64,000 nucleotides of DNA. It comes from Magicicada septendecula (lineage: Eukaryota; Arthropoda; Insecta; Hemiptera; Cicadidae). The stretch covers positions 41,459,344 to 41,523,343 of the forward strand of contig CM068370.1 of the NCBI GenBank assembly GCA_034769895.1. The letters are read 5' to 3'. Position numbers and translations under genes: made by a program. Shown here piece by piece: positions 36,511 through 46,035 of the stretch (its first letter is position 1; the number at the start of each line of letters is the position of its first letter). The notes beneath the pieces were generated by a model, which saw only the letters and a list, made by a program, of their open reading frames with translations, had not been told where the DNA came from and did no database searches.

Positions 36511-36724
36511 TTATACGTTTTAACAAGAGTAAATTACTTGAAAATTTATTTAAACTTGTTGAAACAATGGTAATTGTTAAAAATAAAATAATTTTGTTGC
36601 CAGGCAATAAAATTATAATTTTTTCATTTTAATGTAATATAATATTTTTCATTTAATACAGCAATAAAAAGGCAGGTAAGACACAGCCTGGCTGTTTGGC
36701 TGAAAATGATTTTAAATATAAATC

Positions 36725-37230
36725 TTAGAATATGGAAGTCATGTATGGTTCTCCATACCGATATTTGTACTTGTTATGTGAGAGCAAATGAGAGTTTTCA
36801 TAAAAATTCAAGTAAACGTCGGCCAATAGACCAGAGAGAGGTGAACCCATGGCCAATCCATCATCCTGAATGAAAAATTGGTTATTGAAAGCAAAGTAAT
36901 TTTGTTCTAAAATAGTTTCAAGTAAACCAATTAACTCGTTTATCGTCTGTGTATTTAATTTATTATTCTCTAATAAATTTTCTTTTAAGATATTTAGTGT
37001 TTCCTTTACTGGTATGTTGGTATACAAATTTACTATATCAAACGATGCTAACTTATAATTTGGTAGCAGATCGACATCTTTACATTTATCAATAAAATCC
37101 GTGTTGCTTATGACACTATGATTGTTCTTTAAATTTATGTTTTCTTTGATTATTTTGATGAGTTTCGAGTTTCTTAGCTGTTTTGTATGCGGGCGCTGTG
37201 GTAAAATTAATGAGTGGTCTGACCGGTATG
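36725..37230 (-). pseudogene. PLE reverse transcriptase, N-terminal part
   Basis: Minus strand 37230-37150 reads IPVRPLINFTTAPAYKTAKK (the RPI..S..YxLAKxL segment). From 37027: MYTNIPVKETLNILKENL (following motif A, MYTNIP) and QDDGLAMGSPLSGLLADVYL (motif B). The PLE sequence is cut at about 36764 by the HINE, so the frame's last residues (RYGEPYMTSIF) are HINE-encoded and not part of the protein. The matching YVDD is on the far side of the insertion at about 34880. Confidence 0.87.
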
Positions 37231-37649
37231 CCTAAATGAGTTCCTAAAGCCTATTAATGCAAAAGCTCCCGAACTCACTGGCCTACCCAAAATTCATAAA
37301 CACGACCAAGAACCAACATGCATTTTAAATTTTAATTTGTCCGTTAGGGTCTCCAGAAGTGTCAATGCTTTATTTATATAAAGCATAACAAAGTATTTTA
37401 ACATGTTACGCATTTTATACGTTAAAAATTTATCCAAGTATTTTAACAAAGCCAAAATGTTTCCAGGATTTGGATCGTTAGTAATTGACTCTCAATGTCC
37501 TATCAGTGCCAGATTTTGTTGTAAAAGAGTTTATACTGTGGCAATGACCAGTTTGAGGAATTCTTTTCATGTATTAACTGCTTTACTCATTTGTTCCTGA
37601 AGTAGATCATCAATAAGTTTAAAGAACGTTCCATTCCAAAAATGGAGAA

Positions 37650-37990
37650 CGATGAGCACGACTATTTTCATGATCCTGAATATGGGGATTTAACTTTTGC
37701 CGTGACGAAAACCCATTTTTACAATTGAAATGGCTTCTTTGATAGATTTTTGTGGAAATAAAGTGCAACAAAAGCAAAATAGAGATTTTTTAATTGGAGA
37801 AAACACATCCAAGTGCGATTTACCTTTTTGCCATTTTGCAAGGTCTTATCAAACCAATACTTGTTTAAGCATCGTCCAGCTTCATCTTCAGGAAAATGGC
37901 TGTCCTTGTTCTGCAACTGACTTGTTCCTCTATTCACCATTATATCTCGGAAGGATTGAGATTTCTCACTTAGCGAAGCTCCCATATCTT
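37650..37990 (-). pseudogene. hAT transposase N-terminal part, TTF-type zinc finger region
   Basis: Minus strand 37985-37719 encodes DIMVNRGTSQLQNKDSHFPE, then LNKYWFDKTLQNGKKVNRTW. It resembles the TTF zinc-finger domain of ZMYM1/hAT proteins (RGP.QP....FP......RKF...WF......EYS......FCFPC). The expected cysteine block is degraded after NRTWMCFL. It belongs with the C-terminal block at 33680-32990 on the other side of the PLE. Confidence 0.7.
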
Positions 37991-38693
37991 GTAGAGCAGC
38001 AACGGGAACACGGCTACATTGTTGCTAGTAATGTTCTGTCCTTCATTATCTGTAATTTCAAGACTATACGGTGCAACATTATCCATGGTATGATCCATGG
38101 TTACAAAAACTAACTGAATCTTGTAACTGTACTTTGACACTCACAGTTAGAAGTATTCACGTTGTTAACTTTACAATATTTTTCAACAGCCTTGTCGCTA
38201 ATAACACCCATTTTATGATCACAAGTTGATTACTTGTTAATTGTAATATTTTGACACTCAGGGTTCAATTTTCCTTGAATAAAAGATTTCATAAGCTCTT
38301 TGGAACTTGTTGTAATTCTTAATCGTATATAAAGAAAATCTTATATTCCTGTAGTTCTTAGGGAATAGTCATATCAAAGAAACAAGTTGTTTGTAGTTTT
38401 ATAAACTGAAAACTATTTTTTCAAGTCTATGCTCTCTTTGCTGCCCTCCTGGCTATGCCGCCCAGGGCGGCTGCCCCCTTGCCCCCCCTAGCTACGCCTC
38501 TGCACTTCCATACAAGATTCAGCCTGAAACAATGCCACAGAATTGATGTCAGAAATGCTATATTATCATTGTCAGAATTGGATGAATTTAATTGGTCTTT
38601 TAATTGGTATGGACCTAGAAATATTTGTATTGGTATAGAAATATAATTTGTGTTGACATTTTGTAATATAAACCATGAGAAAGCAGTTTTAAT

Positions 38694-38998
38694 CATCATC
38701 ATCATCATCATCCTCAAGGTTTAAACCAAGAACGGTTTGTTCCAGCCTCAAATAGGCAAATATTACAGCTGGTCACTCCAGTGCTTCCTTGGACGTCCCA
38801 CACCTCTCCGTCCCCTCGGCTTATATTTCCATAGTTTTTTGGGAATGCGGCAGTCATCCATTCGGCAAAGATGTTCCCAGCAATTCAGCTGATACTGGGC
38901 GATCCTCTCGAGTATACTCATAATATTCAGTTCCTGCCATATATCTGTGTTTCTTCTATGAACATGGAGAGTATACCCTGGAGAGTATGATCATGGAG
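38694..38998 (-). mobile_element. LINE 3' end with (GAT)n tail, 12 bp TSD
   Basis: Flanked by AGCAGTTTTAAT at 38682-38693 and 38999-39010. The minus strand ends in (GAT)n (+ strand ATCATCATCATC at 38694-38712). The body is nearly the same as 54768-55060 (CCTCAAATAGGCAAA, CATCCATT, GGCAAAGATGTTCCCA). It lies only 130 bp upstream of the third visible transporter exon. Confidence 0.85.
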
Positions 38999-39128
38999 AG
39001 CAGTTTTAATAGAAAAATAAATCAATTTGTTTATCTTGTTTATGTCATATTACCATAGGTTACTAGATTATTTGAAAATGTAGGTTGATGTTTCAACCAA
39101 ATACTGATGATGTAAAATGTGTACACAG

Positions 39129-39304
39129 GTGTTGCCAATAGAAAATTCAATGAAGAAACCAGAGCATTTTCTTGGATGCCCTGGTGTTCTGAATATAGCC
39201 ATGACTGTAGTTGTACTTCTGTATGGAACTGTTGGTTTCTTTGGATACCTCAAATACGGAGAAGCAACTGACGGAAGTATTACACTTAACCTGCCTTTAG
39301 ATCC
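39129..39304 (+). CDS. SLC36-like transporter, third visible exon
   Basis: Acceptor GTGTACACAG ends at 39128; donor GTAAGT starts at 39305. Encodes VLPIENSMKKPEHFLGCPGV, the helix LNIAMTVVVLLYGTVGFFGY and LKYGEATDGSITLNLPLD, ending in phase 2. It continues the EGIGT of the previous exon into VLPxENxMKxPxxF, then GFFGYLKYGxxxxGSITLNLP, the most conserved run in SLC36 proteins. A (CA)n-like microsatellite lies in the intron just downstream (39361-39392). Confidence 0.95.
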
Positions 39305-40930
39305 GTAAGTATCATGAAATTACTTATTTCTTATTCTATCTCTCTTTCTCTATGTCTCATGCGCACGCGTGTGCGCGCGCACACACACACACAGAGTCAA
39401 AGTCAGTCAGATTGTATATAAATTAATGTGTATAAAACTTTTATTACACGTAGACATATAAAACTTGTATGTTACATGTAACAACACAGTTACTGATCAA
39501 AATATGATTATGCATATTTGATTAAGTTTTATATACAAGGAATTATACAGACATGAGCAATGGGACATACTTCAAGAATACATTCTACAGGCTGAATTAA
39601 AGAAGAAATTTGATATAAACGTAGGACCAACAGTACTTCGCTTTTGATTTATTGCTTGCAAAAATTTCACCTTGATTTCTGTTCTAAGGCAACAATTACG
39701 CTCTACTGAAATTCTTGGACCAATTTTTTTTGAGATCTACAAAACTTTTCTATAAAACTACCAGTTCTTGGACCCTCTTTTTAAAATTTGTCAGGTCTAA
39801 AACCATATGAAACCATCAAATTTACCCTTTAAGTTCCAAGAATTTCAGTAGGGCTTAATTGCCTTGGAGCAGAAATGAAGGTTAATATTTTGCAAGCAAT
39901 AAATCAAAAGCGAAGTTTTTTGGACCTGTGTTTACATGAAATTTCTTCTATGTATAATTAAATCACTACCAACTCGGAATACTAAGATTTTATGGGTAAA
40001 AACGTAAAAGTTTTACCTTATAGCCTGAACCAGTTTTTGCTTTTAACCCTAGAACAGTACCCTTCCCAAATCAGCACTTGTTGATACCCACCGTCATTTT
40101 GACGGACAAAGGTATTTTATCTCTTTTGATAGACATCATAATGAGATAATAATAAAAGAATAAAAAAGGAGGGTAGGAAAAGGATTTTTACAAAACAAAT
40201 GCATTTCTGTACAATTTTCATTAAAAAATGTAACATAAATTTTTTCAAAACATACACTTTGTGATTTTTACACAACAGAGTGTTACTAACATTACTAACC
40301 TCTTGTCTATTTAAATTGAAAAAAATTGAACTAAAGAGATTATTACATTTGCACTTCTGCTTTGAAATCAATAAGAAAATGTACTAAAAGTGTTCTTACT
40401 AATTATTATTTATTTGTATGAATCTAAAACGAATGCAATAGAACAGTCGAATTTGAAACTTCAAGGAAAATTATAAAAACAGCTGTCTATAGTAATATTC
40501 TTTAGCAGTCTAAACAAAACTTCTTTTGGTGTGCTCCACAAATTGGAGCATTGCATTTTTCACAGGAAACTGCAGTCATCCGTTTCTTTGAGTAGTGGCA
40601 AAAGCGGCATGTCCTGCGTCCTGTCTTTTCTTCGGCAGATGACAATTTTTGCTGAGACGGTTTTGTTGAGGGTTCTTGTAGGACATATTTTATGATTTCC
40701 CTCAACTCTGAGGGCAGTGTCAGTATTGCTAATCGAGTTCTTTGTCAATTGTTCACCAACTGTGTGTGAAGTTCGAGAGCGAAACCATAACGTAACAGCG
40801 GCTTTTTTGATGTGGCAAACTGTCTGTAATAGTTGGTAACATATATCACATAGGAATTGACTAAAGCGAGATTTATAATATTAAAAAGAAGCAAAGAGGC
40901 CATCTTTTGGTTTTCCTACTGCAGCTCATG

Positions 40931-41308
40931 AAAATTCTCAGACGCATTATAGGCCCAATACAAGAAAATGGCTCATGGAGACTGAGATACAACAATGAAC
41001 TGTATCAAATATTTAAAGAGCTACCAGTCTCAAAATTTATAAGAATACAAAGACTGCATTGGGCCGGACATGTTATGAGAATGGAGGATAGCAGGAACCC
41101 CAAGAGGGCTTTGTTGGGTACATGGGAGGGAACGAGACCTAGAGGCAGACCGAGGAAGAGGTAGGAAGATAGCGTTGCAGAGGACGCGAGGGACATGGGG
41201 ATAAGAAACTGGAGGAGGGTTGCAGTGGATAGAGTGGATTGGAGGCGGAGATTGGTGGAGGCCAGGGCCCGACTTGGGCTGTAGCGCCATGGGAGGAGGA
41301 GGAGGAGG
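40931..41308 (+). pseudogene. LINE ORF2 C-terminal fragment inserted in piggyBac
   Basis: Flanked by CTGCAGCTCATG at 40919-40930 and 41309-41320 (12 bp TSD). Encodes ILRRIIGPIQENGSWRLRYN, RIQRLHWAGHVMRMEDSRNP and EGTRPRGRPRKR, the standard C-terminal tail of RTE/CR1-like non-LTR retrotransposons. The 3' end is a GGAGGA-rich stretch. 378 bp, 5'-truncated. piggyBac coding resumes cleanly on both sides, so this is the youngest layer. Confidence 0.87.
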
Positions 41309-42043
41309 CTGCAGCTCATGGCTTTACATAGCTGATCGGTGGTATCAACTCCACCGTTGGTTGAATTATTTGTTGATATTATTTCTGGTAAATTTGTCTC
41401 TTCATTTACCATCCCTTCCAAATGAATAGAAGAAGCCAGAGTTACAATTTTGTTTTTCTTTGGCATGTAAGACAAAATGGTACAATTCTTATCATAAAGG
41501 AACATAGAACTTTTCTCTTTCCAACCGCTAAACTTTGGATCTACGTATAAATTCTTTTGGAAGCTCCCTTTTATTTTTTCTAATGGTTCCCACAACAGTA
41601 AGTTTTCTTTCCTCAAAAAGTCTGTTTACCAAGGAAATATTCGTGAACCAATTGTCCATTGTCACGTTGCGCTGTGTGCCTCAGATGCTTGCAGTCAATT
41701 TGTCAATGTAGTAATCAGCAGCTGGGGTTTCAGCTGGAATAGAGCCTTTTCCTGTGTATACTTCTGCATCCACGATATAAGAGGTGCTTCTGTTACACAG
41801 CATTATTATCTTAATGCCATACTTGTTAGGTTTAGAAGGGATGTACATTTTGAACCCACACCGTCCCCTAAATGCTACCAGTTGTTCATCTATTGTTACA
41901 TAAGAGCCAGGTTTATAGTATTTTTTACAATATTGTCTACAAAGATGTTCCAAATGTCTAAAATTGGTCCCAGCTTTATAATCTTTACTCACTTTTTCTT
42001 GTCTCCTTGTCATCAAATCTAAGATATGCTAAAAGAAAATCAA

Positions 42044-42585
42044 ACCGGAACTGGAACATTGTTCCACGGTAAGAGTTCCCTGAGATTTTACAGTCAAACA
42101 AAGCACTAGAATGAAGATGATTGTCTTTCAAAGCAGCAGATAAAACAAGAACACCAAAAAGTGCTTTTATTTCTTCTCTTGAAGTATTTTTCAAGCTCCC
42201 CCAATTTTGTCTTGAGTATTTTTCTCTTGATTTTTCAATGGCAGTATTTGTATGGAGCACAATTTTATCTATTAAATCGTCTGACAAAAATAAAGAAAAA
42301 CATTCTAGAGGACAATAAGTGTATTTGGTTTCTGGTGTTGGACCAGGTCACATGTGAACCACATTTCTAGCAGCAGTTTTATTTTGTAAAAAAATCAGCT
42401 TGGAGTTCTATTTATATCCACTTTTTCCAAATAACGTTGGCTTTTCAGAAGAAATTATAAATTCATAATCCATGGTAGCTCCCTTCATCATACACTGAGA
42501 TGTACATCATCTTCATTCTAGTGCTTTGTTTGACTGTAAAATCTCAGGGAACTCTTACTGTGCAACAATGTCCCAGTTCCGGTTT
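42044..42585. repeat. inverted duplication within piggyBac
   Basis: About 78 bp at 42044-42121 recur as reverse complement at 42505-42585 (for example CTAGTGCTTTGTTTGACTGT and AAAATCTCAGGGAACTCTTA). The first copy is the native coding segment (SALFDCKISGNSYRGTMFQ); the second lies between N-terminal coding blocks, where it does not belong. Confidence 0.85.
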
Positions 42586-43260
42586 TTCTGAATTCTTTTC
42601 TTCCTTTTCTTTCCCTTACTGCTGTCTCCCCGGTGTTCAAGTGTGGTGTCATTGGTAAAAGTAGATGGTAAGCAAGGAGCTTCCATATCAGAGGAAGGGT
42701 CTATAACGGTCAGCGGTCTAGGTTCATGAACAACTATTTCAGGAATTTCATGGGGAGTGCCTTGGTCTATTCCATGTAAAACCCTAATCACTTCTGCAAT
42801 GGTATCTTCTGTCATAAAGTCTTCATTAAGTAGGTTGGAAGGTGCAAGTAATTCACAGTCACTTTCGGCAGAATCGCCATCGTGAATTTCAGACTCCATG
42901 AAGTCATCGTCATCTTGTTCCTCTTCACTCAGTTCTGCTAGTACTTTCAAATAATCTTTTTCATGAACATCAATCTCTCTGTTCATTTTGCCTTTGGTTC
43001 AGGCTATAAGGTAAAACTTTTACGTTTTTACCCATAAAAACTTTGTGTTCTGAGTCGGTAGGTAGTGATTTAATTATACTTAGTTAATTAACGGACACGT
43101 CATGGACAACGAAATTCAAGAAATGTCTTCTTTACTTCAGTCTGTAGAATGAATTCCTGAATTATGTCCCATTCCTCACGGGACACTCTGTATATAACTA
43201 TTTTTCATGCACAGACTATAATACAATCAATTCTGAATTATACACACAAATATAGATATA

Positions 43261-43262
<2 letters not shown>

Positions 43263-43317
<55 letters not shown>
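43263..43317 (+). repeat. (GT)n microsatellite in intron
   Basis: Perfect GT dinucleotides, about 27 units. Confidence 0.95.
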
Positions 43318-43319
<2 letters not shown>

Positions 43320-43614
43320 CAGTAGTTTCAAGACCTATATTAGTAAAGTCATGTAATTAAATTGCTGTAGATATAAAGTTAATATATAATAGAGTGAATA
43401 TAAGGTATCTCTTACATTTAAAAAATTTATTGTACAGAACATCTGCAGGTTACTAGCATGCCATTGGCTTAATTGAAATGGATAATTCTACAAGTTTGTT
43501 TACTTATAGAGTACAATCAGTGGATAGCAATATGATTACAAGGTTGACTTGAATACTATTTGTTTGTGAAACTGACACATGATTATATAATTTGTTGGTT
43601 ATGTATGGTTTCAG

Positions 43615-43784
43615 GCTTGCACAAAGTATCAAGGTATTAGTGGCTTTGTCCATTTTATTTACTTATGGTCTGCAGTTCTCAGTTCCTTCAGAAATTGTGT
43701 GGAAGAAAATTTCACCCAAAATTAAAGAATCTAATCATAATATTGGTTATTACATAATGCGAGGACTTATGATTCTTGGTACAG
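43615..43784 (+). CDS. SLC36-like transporter, fourth visible exon
   Basis: Acceptor GTATGGTTTCAG ends at 43614; donor GTAAGT starts at 43785. The first base completes a Pro codon split from the previous exon. It then reads LAQSIKVLVALSILFTYGLQ, FSVPSEIVWKKISPKIKESN, HNIGYYIMRGLMILGT, and ends in phase 1. This matches the SLC36 segment (LAQxVK...A.FLTY.LQFYVP..I.W) covering a membrane helix, a charged loop and the start of the next helix. Confidence 0.93.
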
Positions 43785-44229
43785 GTAAGTTCACTACACA
43801 CAATATCAGATATGGAGTTTATATTTTTATAAATTCTACTTTTCTAACAGATCACCAAACATAATTAATGTAATTAATATAGGTGTTCAGACTGGTTGAT
43901 TGCATTCACACAATACAATTTCGAACTAGGTGTGCAGCCACAGTTAGCTGGATTCCACAGTTAGACTTTTTATTTGACTAACCTCTTGATCTATTACCAG
44001 TTTTCCCAGTTCATTTTCTCCCAATTGTGATGTGATGAAAGTGACTTAACATTTTTGCTTTTACTTTTGGTTAATGTTTAACTTCTCAAGATATCAGTAA
44101 TTAGCAATTGATCGATAGCCTCCTCATGGGTGTTAAATAGTCATCATCTATACTGCATTCAGAAACAGCAATCAAATAATTGCTAGTATCTCTGCTCTGC
44201 AGAAGACCTGGAATATATGACATGCAAAC

Positions 44230-44625
44230 TGAAGGAAGAGTATGAAAAAAACTACAGAAAAGTTAGAAGGTACAGAAATGGATGGTCTGAGTGAGCTGCT
44301 AGAATTTAAAGGCTAGAGCAAATATGAAGCAAAACGATCACTGAAGAAATGGGCGTACAAAAGACAATTTAGATCTTCGATTGCATTGAAGAAAAACAAC
44401 TAATCTGGTACGGACACATACAAAGAATGGGACAAGACAGACTACCAAGAAAAACAATGAGATGGATACATAGAGAGCACAGAAAGAAGGGAAGACCTAA
44501 GAAAACATGGATAGAGGGCATAAGAAGATTAATGAGCGATAAAGGACTAAACAACGTAAACTGAAATGACAGTCAACAATGGAGATTAGGTATCGGACAA
44601 CATCGTAGGACATTCTGACCCTGAA
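44230..44625 (+). pseudogene. LINE ORF2 C-terminal remnant in intron
   Basis: After frame corrections by eye: LVRTHTKNGT/IWYGHIQRMGQDRLPRKT near 44400-44455, then RKKGRPKKTWIEGIRRLMSD and QQWRLGIGQHRRTF, a very common tail (WxGHVxRMxxxRLPKK...GRPxxTWxxGxxxAM...W..G..RRxTF). Several stops. 5'-truncated. Confidence 0.8.
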
Positions 44626-45650
44626 TAAAAAAAATCTTTGCTCTGTATAGAAGTACATAGAATTATATTCTATGGCTTAACTTTTTCTTTGACAGGATGC
44701 AATTTTTTTTCTTTATACTCACCAAGTGATATTTTATTAACAGTTCTTCAGAACCTCGCCTGAAATAATGTGTAGCAGTAAGAAATGGAACACAGGAAGA
44801 ACGACAGAAAAAAAACATTTTGAATATAAAGTGATCAACAAAATATTTGGTACATTAAGGGTCTTTATGTTAAGCTAGAGAATATGCACAGATTTTGAGG
44901 TATGTGTGCTAATTAGTAATGCTTCTATTAAAACGTTTATCAAGTTGCAGAAAATTTGATTTTTAGTTCACATTTACATAATAAGGGATACAAATACAAA
45001 AGCTGTTATTTCCAGACTGGATGTTTTAAGTCCAGAGGAAGATCAATATAAAGTGGCAAATGGAAAATATTGAGAAAGCTTTTAAAATCACATGGATTTG
45101 TATATTGATAGTAGACACAGGAAGTAGCGAAGAGTTGTAAAATAATAAAAAAAACACACACAGGTGGTGTTACAGCCAGAGAAAGAAAGGAAAAAGAAGC
45201 TGCGCTTCAAATGTTTCATTGCAGTAGTTGAGAAAGATGCTGGCAAAATATAGATTTATATGATCAGACATAATTGTAAACCTTTCTTGCGTTTATTCAT
45301 GCTCTTTGGATTAAACTACTTGTTGCAATTAACTTTGTTACAAAATGTACATAAGCAGTTTGAAAATAAAGATGAATAATTAATAGACGTGTTGAAAACA
45401 TACATAATGGAAATACAAAGAAATATTAATGCAGGATTGTGACAATGAAACTACAGAGTGTTTAGTGCCAGAGGAAGTAGGAAGAGAAAGGAAGAATAAG
45501 AATAAGAAGAAACATAAGAATCTGTGTTTCAGAATGTCTTGGTGCAGAAATGAGGAAGAAAGTCTCATGGTTTTAAAAGTATGCATTTCTAAATATGAAG
45601 TGTAACTTGGGTGTAGACAGAATTTCATTTGGATGAGGAGGATTTATTAC
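44626..45650. other. intronic, no gene recognised
   Basis: AT-rich intron DNA with no motif I recognise. Confidence 0.55.
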
Positions 45651-45654
45651 AATA

Positions 45655-45870
45655 TGGAGGAGAAAAATACCCTCCTTTGCACCTTAAGGAACCACTCCAG
45701 CACACTGCTTGAATTCCACTGCACTTAGAGAAACCAAGACCATTCCATATTCTCCTTAAATACTTTTTTAAGCAATGCAGGGAAGAAAATGACCTTTCAG
45801 GGGCAGCTGTAGAGACTAAAAGTGTTGTGAGAAGAAGCAACTTTCTTGTACCAGCAAAAAAGAGAGGACA
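45655..45870 (-). pseudogene. hAT dimerisation-domain remnant (ZMYM1-like)
   Basis: Minus strand reads KLLLLTTLLVSTAAPERSFS then SLHCLKKYLRRIW, matching the hAT C-terminal dimerisation consensus (LLTLPVSTASAERSFSxLKxIKxYLRSTM). Only this block remains. The sequence at 46640-46860 (minus: GMHTGGTRRTLVPPISLQ) may be another piece of the same element, separated by the PLE insertions at 46036-46411; that link is inferred. Confidence 0.78.
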
Positions 45871-46035
45871 GCATAACTCATTTCTAGTACTGAAATCAAG
45901 CCTACTTTTATTCATTTTTATTGTATGACTGTTCCTCTCACATCCATTGGCATGCACAGGATGGGATCACAAACTCGGGGGTATATGGACTAACTTCAGT
46001 AAAACAGTCTATAAATTTAACTTTAAAAAAAGTTC

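Larger units (their letters stand above)
34901..36763 (-). mobile_element. Helentron/HINE-like element with GTCT tract and 160 bp minisatellite
   Basis: Inserted in the PLE reverse transcriptase: the PLE reads ...HNKYKY on one side and DIIFYARYVDDTF on the other. Ends are the same as in the copy at 2948-3864: TATCGGTATGGAGAACC and GGAAGTAAAA (minus strand), with a terminal palindrome near 34907-34935 (CATATTCCTTAAGGAATGG). Contains (GTCT)n at 35024-35083 and nine repeat units at 35094-36510. No protein. HINE/DINE-1 class is an inference from structure. Confidence 0.65.
33695..37329 (-). mobile_element. PLE inside the hAT, 11 bp TSD, itself split by a HINE
   Basis: Flanked by TTTTAATTTGT at 33684-33694 and 37330-37340. 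On the minus strand, from high to low coordinate: RT (37230-36764), the HINE insertion, RT end and linker (34900-34400), GIY-YIG endonuclease (about 34310-33860), then a hammerhead (33795-33752) and the 3' end. Bases 37231-37329 are an inverted piece of the upstream RT (+ strand ELTGLPKIHKHDQEP), so the 5' end is truncated and inverted. Balanced base composition, unlike PLE-A. Confidence 0.87.
32462..38502 (-). mobile_element. hAT element (ZMYM1-like), about 6 kb, hosting a nested PLE and HINE
   Basis: Left end CAGTGGCGTAGCTAGGC at 32462 and right end TAGCTACGCCTCTG at 38502 are inverted. CACTTCCATA flanks both (32452-32461, 38503-38512) and contains the 8 bp TSD. Transposase remnants read on the minus strand at 37990-37650 (N-terminal) and 33680-32990 (C-terminal), with the PLE between them. 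The element sits in the 9.2 kb intron of the transporter. Confidence 0.83.
40502..42986 (-). pseudogene. piggyBac transposase, frameshifted and interrupted
   Basis: Minus strand, in order: acidic N-terminus (42986-42555, AELSEEEQDDDDFMES); CPLECFSLFLSDDLIDKIVLHTN-type segment with ALFGVLVLSA and LAYLRFDDKETR (42330-41985); YVTIDEQLVAFRGRCGFKMY with the first catalytic Asp (about 41890); TMDNWFTNISLVNRLFEE with the second Asp (about 41660, another frame); GGVDTTDQLCKAMSC with the third (about 41350); ARKTKRWPLCLF (about 40910) beyond the LINE insert; and a C-terminal cysteine-rich zinc-binding domain (CRFCHYSKKR ... CEKCNAPIC ... KKFCLDC, 40610-40502). All three catalytic Asp are present but at least three frameshifts and the insertion kill it. 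The family excises and inserts cleanly at TTAA. Confidence 0.9.
40047..42990 (-). mobile_element. piggyBac element, 3' end intact, 5' end lost
   Basis: The left end starts CCCTAGAACAGT directly after TTAA (40043-40046), as expected of piggyBac target choice. This TTAA is native to the PLE hammerhead loop (GCTTTTAAAAAGC). The other terminus is missing: PLE sequence begins just beyond the transposase start at 42986. The element carries a LINE insert (40931-41308) and an internal inverted duplication (42044-42121 versus 42505-42585). Confidence 0.82.
39950..43120. mobile_element. PLE family B insertion hosting piggyBac
   Basis: Flanked by AAATTTCTTCT (39939-39949) and AAATGTCTTCT (43121-43131), 11 bp with one mismatch. 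The left portion (39950-40046) is a minus-strand family B end running to the hammerhead stem II loop. The right portion (about 42993-43120) is a plus-strand end starting at GGTTCAGGC beside the predicted cleavage site and closing with GGACACGTCATGGACAACGA and AATTCAAG. Between them is piggyBac. Without the insert it would resemble the opposed-arm copy at 27671-28045. Confidence 0.8.
39546..43192. mobile_element. foldback/MITE element with ~190 bp inverted arms, right arm split by a PLE
   Basis: The left arm (39546-39737) and right arm (39828-39949 continuing at 43132-43192) are reverse complements: CTTCGCTTTTGATTTATTGC in the left arm versus GCAATAAATCAAAAGCGAAG in the right; CTACTGAAATTCTTGGA versus TCCAAGAATTTCAGTAG; and AATGGGACATAcTTCaaGAA versus the reverse of 43155-43175. 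The ends resemble ATACAGAGTGTCCCGTGAGG. Non-coding. The arms only align across 39949/43132 if the PLE is removed. Confidence 0.78.

Noticed and set aside
36725..36763. C-terminal residues RYGEPYMTSIF of the PLE reverse transcriptase frame
   Set aside because: These residues come from the inserted HINE. The same DNA occurs in the other HINE copy at 2948-2995, outside any PLE.
39090..39112. ACTGATGATG word just upstream of the third visible exon as another hammerhead
   Set aside because: There is no GAAA after a pairable stem II and no cleavage triplet with stem I pairing.
41005..41290. Minus-strand ORF continuing the piggyBac frame across 41300-41005
   Set aside because: The TSD CTGCAGCTCATG and the opposite-strand LINE protein show that this stretch is inserted LINE DNA; the frame is a shadow.
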